A stretch of 64,000 nt of DNA, taken from Variovorax sp. TBS-050B. GTDB taxonomy: Bacteria > Pseudomonadota > Gammaproteobacteria > Burkholderiales > Burkholderiaceae_C. Location of the stretch: the NCBI RefSeq assembly GCF_029893635.1, contig NZ_JARXYR010000002.1, positions 4,811,001-4,875,000 on the forward strand, in the 5' to 3' direction. How positions within the stretch are numbered: position 1 is the stretch's first letter; every line of letters starts with the position of its first letter. Position numbers and translations under genes: made by a program. Under the pieces are notes generated by a model. The model saw only the letters and a program-made list of their open reading frames with translations, was not told the DNA's origin and did no database searches. Below are positions 37,056-46,877 of this stretch, piece after piece.

Positions 37056-38038
37056 ACCACACCTCCCGCCGACAGCTTCTTCTCGCCGCCGCGCTCGGCG
37101 CGGCCCTGCCCGCCGCGGCACTTGCGCAGCCCGCCTGGCCGGCGGCGAAACCGATCACGCTGATCGTGCCCTACACCGCGGGCGGCAGCGTCGACGTCAA
37201 CGCCCGCCTCGTCGCCACCCGGCTCGCCGAGCGGCTCAAGCAGTCGGTGGTGATCGACAACGTGGCCGGCGCGGGCGGCGCCATCGGCGTGGCCAAGGCC
37301 GTGAGCGCGGCGCCGGACGGCTACACGCTCGTGGTCGGCCCCGACAGCGCGATCGCCATCGGCCGGCTGGTGAATCCCGCAGCCTTCAAGTTCGATCCGC
37401 TCAAGGACCTGGCGCCGGTCGGCATGCTCAACACCGCGCCGATGGTGCTCGTGGCGCGCCCCGGCCTGGAGGCCGCCACCTACGCCGACTTCGTCAAGCT
37501 CGCGAAGGCCAAGCCCGGCGCCTACAACTACGCCACCTCGGGCGTGGGCACGGTGCTGCAGCTCGCGATGGAGCTTCTCAAGCAGCGCAGCGGCATCTTC
37601 GTGACCCACGTGCCCTACCGCGGCGGCGCGCAGATCGCCACCGACGTCATCGGCAACCAGGTCGACCTCGCGATGCTGGTCAGCACCAGCGCGATCCCGC
37701 ATGTGAACGGCAAGCGCCTGCGTGCGCTCGGCATCACCGGCAGCCAGCGGCTCGCCGCCCTGCCCGACGTGCCCACCTTCAACGAGATGCCCGGCCTCAA
37801 GGGCTTCGACATGGTGAGCTGGACCGGCATCTTCGCGCCCGCCCGGACCCCGCCCGCGGTGGTCGCCCGCCTCAACCAGGAACTGAATGCCGTGCTCGCC
37901 GAAGAACAGGTGCGCGCCAAGCTCGCCGAACAGGGCGCCCTCCCGGGCCAGGGCACGCCCGAGGACTTCGGCCGCTTCGTGCACGCCGAATACGCACGCA
38001 ATCAAAAGATCGTGCAGTCCGCCAACATCAAGGAATAG
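37052..38038 (+). CDS. Bug/TctC family periplasmic binding protein
   Basis: The 328-residue secreted receptor has an RR-containing signal peptide (MNHTSRRQLLLAAALGAALPAAALA), then LIVPYTAGGSVDVNARLVA, VIDNVAGAGGAIG, PDGYTLVVGPDS and VPYRGGAQIATDVIGNQVD. Its start overlaps the deaminase-like gene, so it may bind the same compound or a product. No TctA/TctB permease is nearby. Confidence 0.9.
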   Translation: MNHTSRRQLLLAAALGAALPAAALAQPAWPAAKPITLIVPYTAGGSVDVNARLVATRLAERLKQSVVIDNVAGAGGAIGVAKAVSAAPDGYTLVVGPDSAIAIGRLVNPAAFKFDPLKDLAPVGMLNTAPMVLVARPGLEAATYADFVKLAKAKPGAYNYATSGVGTVLQLAMELLKQRSGIFVTHVPYRGGAQIATDVIGNQVDLAMLVSTSAIPHVNGKRLRALGITGSQRLAALPDVPTFNEMPGLKGFDMVSWTGIFAPARTPPAVVARLNQELNAVLAEEQVRAKLAEQGALPGQGTPEDFGRFVHAEYARNQKIVQSANIKE

Positions 38039-38080
38039 AGACCGCCCGCCCCCAGGGCCGGCGCAGCCCGGCCCCTTCGC

Positions 38081-38173
38081 GAAACACCGCGGAACCGGCT
38101 CCGCCGGGCCGCCGGTGTTGCCCCCTCGAGGGGGGAGTCGAGCCACACGAAGTGGGCGAGGGACGGGGGTGGG
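38081..38173 (-). repeat. Dispersed intergenic repeat, copy C (inverted)
   Basis: Read on the minus strand, this copy gives GCCCACCCCC, CACTTCGTGTGGCTCGA, GAGGGGGCAACACCGGCGG and GGCGGAGCCGGTTCCGCGG, then TGTTTCGCG. It fills the space between convergent genes (Bug, plus strand; CBS protein, minus strand) and ends exactly at the CBS stop codon. Confidence 0.82.
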
Positions 38174-38614
38174 CTACTGCTCTTCTGGCCAGTCGCGAAT
38201 GTAGGCCTTGAGCATCTTGTTCTCGAAGTTCTGCGCATCGACCACCGCCTTGGCCACGTCGTAGAAGCTGATCACGCCCATCAGCATGCGCTTGTCCATC
38301 ACGGGCATGTAGCGCGCATGGCGCTCCAGCATGATGCGGCGGATCTCGTCGAGTTCGGTTTCCAGGGTGCAGGTCACGGGCGCGTCGTCCATGGCCTTGC
38401 GCACGAGCGTGCCGCCGACCTGACCGCCGTTGTCGACGATGGCCACGATCACTTCGCGGAAAGTGAGCATGCCCACGAGGTCGCCGTGTTCCATGACCAC
38501 CAGGGAGCCGATGTCCTTTTCCGCCATGGTCTTGACCGCTTCGGCCAGCAGGTCGTCGGGCGTGATGGTGAAGAGCGTGTTGCCCTTGACGCGAAGGATG
38601 TCGCTGACTTTCAT
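38174..38614 (-). CDS. CBS-domain pair protein
   Basis: The 146-residue protein is made of two CBS domains (about 5-65 and 75-135): DDLLAEAVKTMAEKDIGSLVVMEHGDLVGMLTFREV and TCTLETELDEIRRIMLERHARYMPVMDKRMLMGVISFYDVAKAV. Such stand-alone pairs bind adenine nucleotides and act as energy sensors for partner proteins. The partner is unknown. It begins MKVSDILRVKG, a common family N-terminus, and is divergent from metY. Confidence 0.9.
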   Translation of the reverse strand: MKVSDILRVKGNTLFTITPDDLLAEAVKTMAEKDIGSLVVMEHGDLVGMLTFREVIVAIVDNGGQVGGTLVRKAMDDAPVTCTLETELDEIRRIMLERHARYMPVMDKRMLMGVISFYDVAKAVVDAQNFENKMLKAYIRDWPEEQ

Positions 38615-38759
38615 CGTGTGCTCCTCTCGGAAATCTTTCTCGGCGGCGTGCCGAATTGAATATAGCCCACAATCGGCGCCGACCCGCTACGCCCATGAAG
38701 CGCACGCATGTTTCGCCGGACGTGACGGGCCCTGTGCGAACGAACCCAGAAAGGCCTTC

Positions 38760-40067
38760 ATGCCCGGCTATTCCGACCCCGGCTTCGACACCCTGGCGCT
38801 GCATGCCGGCGCCGCGCCCGACCCCGCGACCGGCGCGCGGGCGGTGCCGATCCACCTCAGCACCTCCTTCGTCTTCGAATCGAGCGACCATGCGGCCGCG
38901 CTCTTCAACCTGGAGCGCGCGGGCCACGTCTATTCGCGCATCAGCAACCCGACCAACGCCGTGCTCGAGCAGCGCGTCGCGGCACTCGAAGGCGGCATCG
39001 GCGCGATCGCCACCGCCAGCGGGCAGGCCGCGCTGCACCTGTCGGTGGCCACGCTCATGGGTGCGGGTTCGCACATCGTGGCGAGCACCGCGCTCTACGG
39101 CGGCTCGCAGAACCTGCTGCACTACACGATGCGGCGCTTCGGCATCGAGACCACCTTCGTCAAGCCCGGCGACCTCGACGGCTGGCGCGCCGCGATCCGG
39201 CCCGAAACCAAGCTGCTGTTCGGCGAGACCGTGGGCAACCCCGGGCTCGACGTGCTCGACATCCCGGCGGTGAGCGACATCGCCCATGCGGCCGGCGTGC
39301 CGCTGCTGGTCGACTCCACGCTCACCTCGCCCTACCTCATCAAGCCCTTCGACTGGGGCGCCGACCTGGTCTACCACTCGGCCACCAAGTTCCTCTCGGG
39401 CCACGGCACCGTGATCGGCGGCGTGGTGGTCGACGGCGGCAGCTTCGACTGGGAACGCTCGGGCAAGTTCGCCGAGCTGACGCAGGCCTACGACGGCTTC
39501 CACAACATGGTGTTCAGCGAGGAGAGCACGGTCGGCGCCTTCCTGCTGCGCGCGCGACGCGAGGGGCTGCGCGACTTCGGCGCCTCCATGAGCCCGCACA
39601 CCGCCTGGCTGATCCTGCAGGGCATCGAGACCCTGCCGCTGCGCATGGAACGCCACATCGACAACACGCAGAAGGTGGTGGAGTTCCTCGCGAGCCATCC
39701 CTTCGTCTCGCGCGTGGGCCATCCGCTGATCGAATCGCATCCGAGCCATGCGCTCGCGCAGAAGCTGCTGCGCCACGGCGCGCGCGGCGCGGGCGCGGTG
39801 TTCAGCTTCGACATCAAGGGCAGCCGGGCGCAGGGCAAGGCCTTCATCGAATCGCTGAAGCTCTTCAGCCACCTGGCCAACGTGGGCGACTGCCGCAGCC
39901 TCGTGATCCACCCCGCGAGCACCACGCACTTCCGCATGACGGACGAGGCGCTCGCGGGCGCCGGCATCTCGCAAGGCACGATCCGGCTCTCGATCGGGCT
40001 GGAAGACCCGGCGGACCTGATCGACGACCTCAAGCGGGCGCTGAAGGCGGCCGAAAAAGCGGCATGA
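38760..40067 (+). CDS. metY: O-acetylhomoserine sulfhydrylase-type PLP enzyme
   Basis: The 435-residue Cys/Met-metabolism PLP enzyme has the aminotransferase-like core, YSRISNPTNAVLEQRVAALEGG, and the PLP lysine in YHSATKFLSGHG. The length and DVGANLVH-like features fit O-acetylhomoserine aminocarboxypropyltransferase rather than shorter cystathionine enzymes. It would make homocysteine from O-acetyl- or O-succinylhomoserine and sulphide. AAAGG precedes the ATG. The next gene starts within its stop. Confidence 0.9.
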   Translation: MPGYSDPGFDTLALHAGAAPDPATGARAVPIHLSTSFVFESSDHAAALFNLERAGHVYSRISNPTNAVLEQRVAALEGGIGAIATASGQAALHLSVATLMGAGSHIVASTALYGGSQNLLHYTMRRFGIETTFVKPGDLDGWRAAIRPETKLLFGETVGNPGLDVLDIPAVSDIAHAAGVPLLVDSTLTSPYLIKPFDWGADLVYHSATKFLSGHGTVIGGVVVDGGSFDWERSGKFAELTQAYDGFHNMVFSEESTVGAFLLRARREGLRDFGASMSPHTAWLILQGIETLPLRMERHIDNTQKVVEFLASHPFVSRVGHPLIESHPSHALAQKLLRHGARGAGAVFSFDIKGSRAQGKAFIESLKLFSHLANVGDCRSLVIHPASTTHFRMTDEALAGAGISQGTIRLSIGLEDPADLIDDLKRALKAAEKAA

Positions 40068-42496
40068 GCCCCGATGACGCCTGCGCGGCCATCGATGCGC
40101 TGCACGAGGAAGATCGCCTCGATGCCGCGCTGACGCTGGCCGACGAACACCTGCTTCGCCACCCCTCCGATGCCGGCCTGCTGCTGCGCCGGGCGCGCCT
40201 GCTGGGTGCGCTGGAACGCGGCGACGAGGCGATGGAAGGCTACGAGCGCCAGCGCGCGGCGCTGCTCGCCGCCGAGCCGCGCACGCCGCAGCGCTGGCAG
40301 GAAGCGGGCTTTTCGCTGCACGAGCAGGCGCACCTCGCGCGCCGGCTCGGCCGCGGTCCCGAATCGCGCGCACTGATGCTCGAGGCGGTCACGCGCCTGG
40401 GCTCGATCGCGCTGCCGCAGGCCTGGTTCGAGGCTGCCGACTGGGCGTTCGAAGACGGCGACCACGACGTCGCCGGCCGGCTTTACCACGACGCGATGTT
40501 CAAGACCGGCGGCTGCTCCGAGGGGGAGGTGCAGCGCATCGTCGAGCGTCTGCGTTCGCTGGGCGACGACCATGGCCATCCCTGGGTCTGGACCGCGCTG
40601 ATGCGCGCTTCGCTCGGCGATGCCGGCGAAGCCTCGGCGCCCGAACGCCTTCGCGCCATCGAGGCGATGCACGAGCGTGCCGGCGGCCTGCCGGCGGCGC
40701 TGCGCATCCGGGCCCGCGCGCGCGACAACGCCGGCGACCTCGAAGGCGCGGCGGCCGACCTGGACGCCTACATGGCGCGCGCGGCCGACCCGCGCGTGCC
40801 GGTCTGGCGCGCGCTGCTCGACCACCGGATGAACCGGCCCTTCGACCTCGAGGCCATCCAGTGGCCCGAGCACCGCGACCTCGGCGGCGGAGACTATTAC
40901 AACGCCGGCTGCGAGTTCGCGGAGGTGATCGAACTGCTGCAGGAAGAGGAAGGCCTGTACACGGGCAGCGAGGACCTCTCGCGCGTAAAGGCCGTGGAGG
41001 CGCAAGCCTACGAGCTGGGCGCGGCGCGCTTCGAGCACTACTTCGCCACCGGCGAAGGCGGCCCGCTCGACGCCGAACCCCACATCTACGCGATGCTGTG
41101 CAACAACCTCGCGATCGCCGGCTGCCACCGGCAGGAGAAGTTCGCGCAGGCGATCCTCTGGCACGACAAGGGCTGGGCGGCGTCGCCGTTCTGGGAACAG
41201 TACGTCGGGCGGCTGCGCGGCCAGGCCCGCATCGGGGACTGGGCCGGCGTCGTCGCGTCGTGGAAGGTGCTGCAGCACGCCTTCGGCAGCGACTGGCCGG
41301 CGGAGCAGGCTGCCAGCGAGGTGGCCTGGGCGCACGACCGGCTCGGCCAGCCGGCGCAGGTGCTCGAACTGCTCGGCTCGCAGGCCGCGGGCGCGGGCAC
41401 GCCGCTGTCGGCACTCGCCGCCGACGTCGAGGCCGAGACCCGCCGTGCGATGCTGATCGCGCTGGCCGCCAAGGCGGCCGGACAGCTGGGGCAGCGCGCC
41501 CTGCTCGAGCAGCTCACGCAGGAACTGCTGGCCAGCGACCGCCTGAGCGAGGGCCTGTGCCAGCACCTCGCGCAGGCCTGGCGCCTGCTGGGCGACGAGG
41601 TCCGGGCCGAGCGCTGCGCGCAGGCGCTCGAAACGCCGGACCCGCAGCAGCGCCCCGCCCTCGCGCAGTCGGCGGCGCCGACGGTCGAGGTCCTGCTCGG
41701 CTGGGCCCAGGCGCCGCTCCTGAACGACGGCTACCCGGTGGTGCGCTTCGCAGCCGCGACCGACGACGGCTGGTCCTTCGATCTGCGCAAGGACGGCGAA
41801 ATGGGCGATGAGACGCTGCCGGTCTACGTGCAGATGTGCCAAGGCGCGGACGGCCAGGACGGCGAGGACGGCGAGGACGCGCCGCCGCGCGCCGTGCCCA
41901 CCTGGCAGTTCGGCGTGCTCAACCAGGCGCCCGGCCTGCTGGGTCGGCTGCGCGGCAAAGCGCCGACCGCACGGCTGTATCTGGCGCACAGCCCCACGGG
42001 CTACGCGCCTCCGGCCGAATGGACCGAGCTGCCGATCGCGCAACTGCCACCCGTGTGGCCCGAATTGCAACGCCGCGTGACCGACGCCGACGCGGCCTGG
42101 CAGCGGCTCGGCGCCGCCGCGCCGCTCGAGCGCATCGAGGCCGCCATCGCCAGGCTGCATGCACAAGGCGTGGTCGACGGACGCGACGTCGACATCGGCA
42201 TATGCCGCATCGGGCCGAACCTTGGTGCATCGGGCGGCGCCTGGATCGGCCTCAGCGTGGACCGCAAGCTCGACACCGACCCCACGCTGCCCGAGCGGGC
42301 CTGCGACCCCCGCCACTTCATCTACCAGATCGTGCCGGCCACCGACACCGCGCCCGCGTGGGCGATGTACGGCGTCCAGGACGGTGCCGGCAAAGGCCGC
42401 CAGATCGAGCCGGGCAACGCGGCGCTCGCACTGGCGGCCGCCCGGCTGTTCGAGCGCGCGATGCGGCGCCTGGAGCGCAGGGCCGCCGCGCGATGA
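40064..42496 (+). CDS. Large protein with TPR-like helical repeats, function unknown
   Basis: I do not recognise this 810-residue protein. Residues 1-550 are regular helical hairpins of TPR or SEL1 style (DEEDRLDAALTLADEHLLRHPSDAGLLLRRARLLGALERGDEA-type, YAMLCNNLAIAGCHRQEKFAQAILWHDKGW). From about 550 to 810 the sequence becomes more beta-like, with an acidic low-complexity stretch near 605-615 and a distinct C-terminal domain (GLSVDRKLDTDPTLPERACDPRHFIYQIV). It has no signal peptide or membrane helix. It is tightly coupled with metY (ATGA overlap), and a hydrolase follows 47 bases later. A scaffold or adaptor role is possible but unsupported. Confidence 0.8.
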   Translation: MSPDDACAAIDALHEEDRLDAALTLADEHLLRHPSDAGLLLRRARLLGALERGDEAMEGYERQRAALLAAEPRTPQRWQEAGFSLHEQAHLARRLGRGPESRALMLEAVTRLGSIALPQAWFEAADWAFEDGDHDVAGRLYHDAMFKTGGCSEGEVQRIVERLRSLGDDHGHPWVWTALMRASLGDAGEASAPERLRAIEAMHERAGGLPAALRIRARARDNAGDLEGAAADLDAYMARAADPRVPVWRALLDHRMNRPFDLEAIQWPEHRDLGGGDYYNAGCEFAEVIELLQEEEGLYTGSEDLSRVKAVEAQAYELGAARFEHYFATGEGGPLDAEPHIYAMLCNNLAIAGCHRQEKFAQAILWHDKGWAASPFWEQYVGRLRGQARIGDWAGVVASWKVLQHAFGSDWPAEQAASEVAWAHDRLGQPAQVLELLGSQAAGAGTPLSALAADVEAETRRAMLIALAAKAAGQLGQRALLEQLTQELLASDRLSEGLCQHLAQAWRLLGDEVRAERCAQALETPDPQQRPALAQSAAPTVEVLLGWAQAPLLNDGYPVVRFAAATDDGWSFDLRKDGEMGDETLPVYVQMCQGADGQDGEDGEDAPPRAVPTWQFGVLNQAPGLLGRLRGKAPTARLYLAHSPTGYAPPAEWTELPIAQLPPVWPELQRRVTDADAAWQRLGAAAPLERIEAAIARLHAQGVVDGRDVDIGICRIGPNLGASGGAWIGLSVDRKLDTDPTLPERACDPRHFIYQIVPATDTAPAWAMYGVQDGAGKGRQIEPGNAALALAAARLFERAMRRLERRAAAR

Positions 42497-42543
42497 CCGC
42501 CGGACCGCACATCACAAAGCAACAAGGCAACCGAGGAACACGC

Positions 42544-43359
42544 ATGAGCACGTTCGACGTCCACCATCACGCCACCTACTGCTACACCGGCGGCAAGCCC
42601 TTCGATGCCGCCAAACCCACCGTGGCCTTCATCCACGGCGTGCTCAACGACCACAGCGTGTGGATCCTGCAAAGCCGCTGGTTCGCCAACCACGGCTGGA
42701 ACGTGCTCGCGCTCGACCTGCCGGGCCATTGCCGCAGTGAAGGCCCGCCGCCCGCGAGCGTGGAGGAAGCGGCGCAGTTCGTGCTGGCGCTGCTCGATGC
42801 GGCCGGCGTGGAGAAGGCGGCGCTGGTCGGCCACAGCTTCGGCTCGCTGATCGCGCTGGAAGCCGCCTCGCGCGCGCCGGGGCGCGTGACGCACCTCGCG
42901 ATGGTCGGCACGGCCTATCCGATGACGGTGTCGCCGGCGCTGCTCGAGAGCGCGCTGAACGACCCGCAGCGCGCGATCGCGATGGTCAACACCTTCTCGC
43001 ATGCGCTGCTCGCGCCGCCGCCCTCCTCGCTCGGCCCCGGCACCTGGCTCTACGGCAGCTCGCGCGCGCTGATGCGGCGCGTGCTCGCGAGCAATCGCGA
43101 GGCCAACGTGTTCCACATCGGATTCAAGGCCTGCAACGACTACGCCAACGGCGAGGCGGCGATCGAGAAGCTGCAGTGCCCCGTGCTGTTCCTGCTTGGC
43201 GACGCCGACCAGATGACGCCGCCGCGCGCGACCCAGGCGCTGGTCGGCAAGGCGCGCCAGGCCAAGGTCGTGACCGTGCATGCGGGCCATGCGCTGATGA
43301 GCGAGGCGCCCGACGACGTGCTGTTCGCGCTGCGCGACTTTCTCGGCCTGCCGGCCTGA
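42544..43359 (+). CDS. Alpha/beta hydrolase
   Basis: The 271-residue hydrolase has the oxyanion motif FIHGVLNDHSVW, LDLPGHCRS, the nucleophile elbow GHSFGSLIAL with Ser, an acid in LLGDADQMTPP and the catalytic His in VHAGHALMSEAP. It resembles esterases of the MhpC/BioH type, but the substrate is unknown. It may be cotranscribed with metY and the 810-residue gene. GAGGAACACGC precedes the ATG. Confidence 0.88.
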   Translation: MSTFDVHHHATYCYTGGKPFDAAKPTVAFIHGVLNDHSVWILQSRWFANHGWNVLALDLPGHCRSEGPPPASVEEAAQFVLALLDAAGVEKAALVGHSFGSLIALEAASRAPGRVTHLAMVGTAYPMTVSPALLESALNDPQRAIAMVNTFSHALLAPPPSSLGPGTWLYGSSRALMRRVLASNREANVFHIGFKACNDYANGEAAIEKLQCPVLFLLGDADQMTPPRATQALVGKARQAKVVTVHAGHALMSEAPDDVLFALRDFLGLPA

Positions 43360-43374
43360 GCGGCCGCCGCGCGG

Positions 43375-44367
43375 CTACTCCGCCGCAATGCCCGCGCGGT
43401 GGGCCAGCGCGCGGTAGCGCGAGATCTCGCCTTCCATCTGGCTGCGGAAGGCCGCCGCGCCGATGACCGCCGGCTCCATGCCCTGCGCGCGCAGCTGCGC
43501 CTGCAGCGCCGGGCTGCCCATGGTGGCGCCGACCGCGCGCGCCAGCCTGTCGAGCACCGGCGCCGGCGTGCGTGCCGGCGCGGCAAAGCCGTACCAGGCG
43601 TCGAAGGTCGCCTCGGGCAGGCCCTGCTCCGCCAGCGTGCGCACCTCGGGCAGCAGGCTGGAGCGCGCCGCGCCGACGATGCCGAGCGCCCTCAGCTTGC
43701 CCGAGCGCACATGCGGCGCGACCGACGCGACCGTGTCGATGCCGACCTCGATCTCGCCGCCGACCAGCGCCAGCGCGGCCTGGCTGCTGCCCTTGTACGG
43801 GATGTCCTGCAGTTGCACGCCCGCGGCCAGCGCCAGCAGTTCGCCCGCCAGGTGCGGCCCCGAGCCGGCGCCGAAGGTGGCGTAGCGGATGCCCTTCGGC
43901 CGGGCCTTGGCCGCCGCCACGAGTTCGGGCAGCGTGCGCCACGGCGTGCCCGCGCCGACCACCAGCACCAGCGGCGTGCGCGCGACGATGGCGATCGGCG
44001 CCAGGTCGCGCACCGGGTCGTAGGGCAGCTTCGCGCGCAGCGCGGGGTTCACGCTGTAGCTCGTCGAGCCCGAAAGCAGCAGCGTGTAGCCGTCGGGCGC
44101 CGCCTTGGCGACCGCGTCGGTGCCGATGATCGTCGATGCGCCGGGCTTGTTGTCGATCACCACGGGCTGGCCGAGCCGCTCCGAGAGGCCCTGGCCCATG
44201 GCGCGGGCCACGATGTCGGTGCCGCCGCCGGGCGGGAACGGCACCACCAGCTTGACCGGCTTGTGGGGCCATGCGTCCTGCGCAGCCACGGGCGAGGAAA
44301 AGGCCAGCAGCGCGCAGGCCGCGGCGAAGAGGCCGCGAAGGCGGAGGGAGAAGAAGTCGTTGTTCAT
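43375..44367 (-). CDS. Bug/TctC family periplasmic binding protein
   Basis: The 330-residue secreted receptor has a signal peptide ([29 protein letters not shown]) and the usual motifs [49 protein letters not shown] and [19 protein letters not shown]. It follows the M20 peptidase gene by 20 bases, so it likely captures a peptide-like or N-acyl amino acid substrate for that enzyme. It ends 15 bases from the convergent alpha/beta hydrolase. Confidence 0.92.
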   Translation of the reverse strand: MNNDFFSLRLRGLFAAACALLAFSSPVAAQDAWPHKPVKLVVPFPPGGGTDIVARAMGQGLSERLGQPVVIDNKPGASTIIGTDAVAKAAPDGYTLLLSGSTSYSVNPALRAKLPYDPVRDLAPIAIVARTPLVLVVGAGTPWRTLPELVAAAKARPKGIRYATFGAGSGPHLAGELLALAAGVQLQDIPYKGSSQAALALVGGEIEVGIDTVASVAPHVRSGKLRALGIVGAARSSLLPEVRTLAEQGLPEATFDAWYGFAAPARTPAPVLDRLARAVGATMGSPALQAQLRAQGMEPAVIGAAAFRSQMEGEISRYRALAHRAGIAAE

Positions 44368-44387
44368 CGGGCGTGGGCCAAGAAAGT

Positions 44388-45806
44388 TCAGGAGAGGGCG
44401 TGCGCCGTGCTGCCGGCGGACCACGGCGCGCTGTCCGGTTCGCCGAGGTCCCAGTAGAGCCCGGCCATGATCTGCAGGCCCTCGCGCGCGAGCGGCGCCA
44501 GCAGGTGTTCGTTGGGCGCATGCTGGGCGCAGGCCGGGTACGAATGCGGCACCCAGAGCGTGGGCAGGCCCAGCAGCTCGGCAAAGACGTCGTTCGGCAG
44601 CGAGCCCGCGAGGTTGGGCAGCAGGTCGACTTGCCGGCCGCTGCTCTGCGCGATGGAGCGCCGCGCCCAGCCGACCCAGGGGTTCTCCACGTCGAGTCGC
44701 GTGGCCGCACCCTCGAGCGTGACCTGCACCGCCACGTCGCCGAAGCCGCGCGCATCGAGGTGCGCGCGCACGATGGCCGCGAGTTCGCGCCACGGCGTGC
44801 CGACCACGAAGCGCAGCTGGCAATGCGCGACCGCCTCGGCGGGAATCGCGTTCACCGGCCGCTGCGGCGAGCCCGCGCCGAGGGCGAGCACCTCGATGGT
44901 GTTCCACGCCACGAGCCGTTCGGCCGCGCTCAGGCCCGGTTCGCCCCAGCCCGCATCGAGCACGGGATCGTCCGCGCCGCCGCCGATCGCGAGGCCGGCC
45001 AGTGCTTCGCGCACGCCCGCCGGCACGGCCGGGGGCCGCAGCGCCTCGACCAGGATGCGGCCCTGCGCATCCACCAGCGAGGCCACCGCGTGGCTCAGCA
45101 CCGTGGCCGGATTGGCGAGCACGCCGCCCCAGTTGCCCGAGTGGTAGCCGCGGGTCCGCGCGCGCAGCCGCAGGCTGAAATTGACGGCGCCGCGCGAGCC
45201 CAGGAACAGCGTGGGCCGCTGCGCGCTCAGCCGCGGGCCGTCGCTTGCGAGGAACAGGGCGGCGCGCAGGCGCTCGCGCTGCTGCTCGCACACCGCATGC
45301 AAGCCCGGCGAAGCGGCCTCCTCGCCGGTCTCGATCAGCCAGCTGATGTTGTAGCCCAGCCGCCCGCCGCGCGCCTGCAGCGCGGCAGCCAGCCCGCCGA
45401 GCGCGATGCTGTGCTGGCCCTTGTTGTCGGCCGTGCCGCGGCCGTACCAGCGCTCGCCGCGCACCGTGAGCGCCCAGGGCGAGAGGCCCTCGTCCCACTG
45501 CGCGTCCTGCCCGCTCACCACGTCGCCGTGGCCGTAGCAGAGCACCGTCGGCAGCGCCGGGTCTTCGATGCGGCGCGCGATCAGGAACGGCCCGCCGCCC
45601 GCCACCGGGTTCTTGACGATCTCGCAGTCGAAGCCGAGCGCAGCCAGCGGCGGCGCGAGTTCGTCGCGCAGGTAGGCGCCGAGCGCGGGCGTGGCGGCGC
45701 CGGTGTCGCTTTCGGTGCGGAAGGCGACGCGCCGCGCGAGGTCCGAAAAGAAGCCGCCGCCGTCGAAATAGGCGGCCGCGGCGGCGAGGCTCTGGGTACG
45801 TGACAT
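44388..45806 (-). CDS. M20-family metallopeptidase
   Basis: The 472-residue zinc amidohydrolase of the M20/ArgE/CPG2 family has the metal ligands in LCYGHGDVV (His, then Asp), [10 protein letters not shown] (Asp), [13 protein letters not shown] (catalytic Glu-Glu) and a C-terminal His in [12 protein letters not shown]. It has no signal peptide, so it is cytoplasmic. It cleaves peptides or N-acyl amino acids. I chose the ATG at 45806 ([16 protein letters not shown]); an in-frame ATG at 45824 is possible. It is followed by the Bug gene and is divergent from a LysR gene. Confidence 0.88.
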   Translation of the reverse strand: MSRTQSLAAAAAYFDGGGFFSDLARRVAFRTESDTGAATPALGAYLRDELAPPLAALGFDCEIVKNPVAGGGPFLIARRIEDPALPTVLCYGHGDVVSGQDAQWDEGLSPWALTVRGERWYGRGTADNKGQHSIALGGLAAALQARGGRLGYNISWLIETGEEAASPGLHAVCEQQRERLRAALFLASDGPRLSAQRPTLFLGSRGAVNFSLRLRARTRGYHSGNWGGVLANPATVLSHAVASLVDAQGRILVEALRPPAVPAGVREALAGLAIGGGADDPVLDAGWGEPGLSAAERLVAWNTIEVLALGAGSPQRPVNAIPAEAVAHCQLRFVVGTPWRELAAIVRAHLDARGFGDVAVQVTLEGAATRLDVENPWVGWARRSIAQSSGRQVDLLPNLAGSLPNDVFAELLGLPTLWVPHSYPACAQHAPNEHLLAPLAREGLQIMAGLYWDLGEPDSAPWSAGSTAHALS

Positions 45807-45889
45807 GGCAGGAAATCCGTTCATCGGGCGATGCAGCAAGTACAAGGCCTGGCGGGCGATGCTTCCAGCACCGTTTTCGCAAGCTACCA

Positions 45890-45904
45890 TTGCCTTCAAG
45901 GCAA
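45890..45904. promoter_or_regulatory. Candidate LysR-binding palindrome
   Basis: TTGCCTT-c-AAGGCAA is a perfect 7-bp inverted repeat containing T-N11-A, the LysR box pattern. It lies 15 bases before the LysR start and 83 bases before the divergent M20 peptidase, so it suits autorepression and activation of the peptidase-Bug pair. Confidence 0.65.
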
Positions 45905-45919
45905 CGCTTCCGCTCCTCC

Positions 45920-46858
45920 ATGACGCCACAACTCCTCAGCATTCCGATGCGCCATTTCCTCGAGGTGGCGCGCAGTGGCTCGGTCAGCCAGGCGGCGGCG
46001 CGGCTCTTCGTGGCCTCGTCGGCCGTGAGCCGCCAGATCGCCCGGCTGGAGGACGGCCTGGGCACCCCGCTGTTCGAGCGCCATGCCCGCGGCATGGCGC
46101 TCACGCCCGCGGGCGAGCGGCTCGCCGCTCACCTGCGCAATGCGCAGCTCGACATCGAACAGGTGATCGAACAGGTGCGCGACCTCGGCGGCCAGGGCGC
46201 GCACCGCATCCGCATGGCCTGCACCGAGGGCTTCGCGGCGCACTTCATGCCGCAGGTGATGCGCAGCTTCGAGAGCCTGCATGCGGGAACGCAGCTGGAG
46301 CTCCACGTGGGATCGCCCGACGGCGTGAGCGCCCTGCTCGCGCGCGGCGAGGCCGACATCGCGCTCAAGTACGTGGTGGCGCCGGAGCCCGGCCTGCGCA
46401 TCGCGCATTCGTCCGGCGCGCCGGTGTTCGCGGTGCTGCGCCCGGACCATCCGCTCGCGCGCCGGCGCGTGGTGTCGGTGGCCGATGCGGTCCGCTATCC
46501 GCTGGCCGTGGGCGACAAGGGCGTGACCGCGCGCCAGCTGTTCGACCAGGCCTGCAGCCTCCAGGGGCTGCAGTACCGGGCCATCTTCATCAGCAATTTC
46601 TCGTCGGTGCTGCTGCCGCTGCTGCGGGCGACGGACGTGATGCTGTCGGGCCACCTCACGGTCACGCACCTGATCGACGCCGGCACGGTGGTGGCGCGGC
46701 CCTTCGCCGAGGCGCCGCTGCAGCAGCGCCAGCTGCAGGTGCTGGCGCTCGAGGGCCGCACGCTGCCGCCGCTCGCGCAGGCCTTCGTGCAGCACCTGGT
46801 CGACGCCATTGCCAGCGCGGGGCGGCGCAAGCGGGGTCGCGCACGGCGCGCGGATTGA
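45920..46858 (+). CDS. LysR-family transcriptional regulator
   Basis: The 312-residue LysR protein has a winged helix ([46 protein letters not shown], about 10-60), an effector domain and an Arg-rich tail ([12 protein letters not shown]). It is divergent from the M20 peptidase gene and likely controls that gene and the Bug gene through the 15-bp palindrome upstream of its own start. Confidence 0.92.
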   Translation: MTPQLLSIPMRHFLEVARSGSVSQAAARLFVASSAVSRQIARLEDGLGTPLFERHARGMALTPAGERLAAHLRNAQLDIEQVIEQVRDLGGQGAHRIRMACTEGFAAHFMPQVMRSFESLHAGTQLELHVGSPDGVSALLARGEADIALKYVVAPEPGLRIAHSSGAPVFAVLRPDHPLARRRVVSVADAVRYPLAVGDKGVTARQLFDQACSLQGLQYRAIFISNFSSVLLPLLRATDVMLSGHLTVTHLIDAGTVVARPFAEAPLQQRQLQVLALEGRTLPPLAQAFVQHLVDAIASAGRRKRGRARRAD

Positions 46859-46877
46859 GGCGGCGGGCGGCGCGCGC

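Noticed and set aside
38615..38759. Possible SAM riboswitch before metY
   Set aside because: I looked for SAM-I and SAM-II type cores and found no matching paired elements; the leader is short and mostly unstructured.
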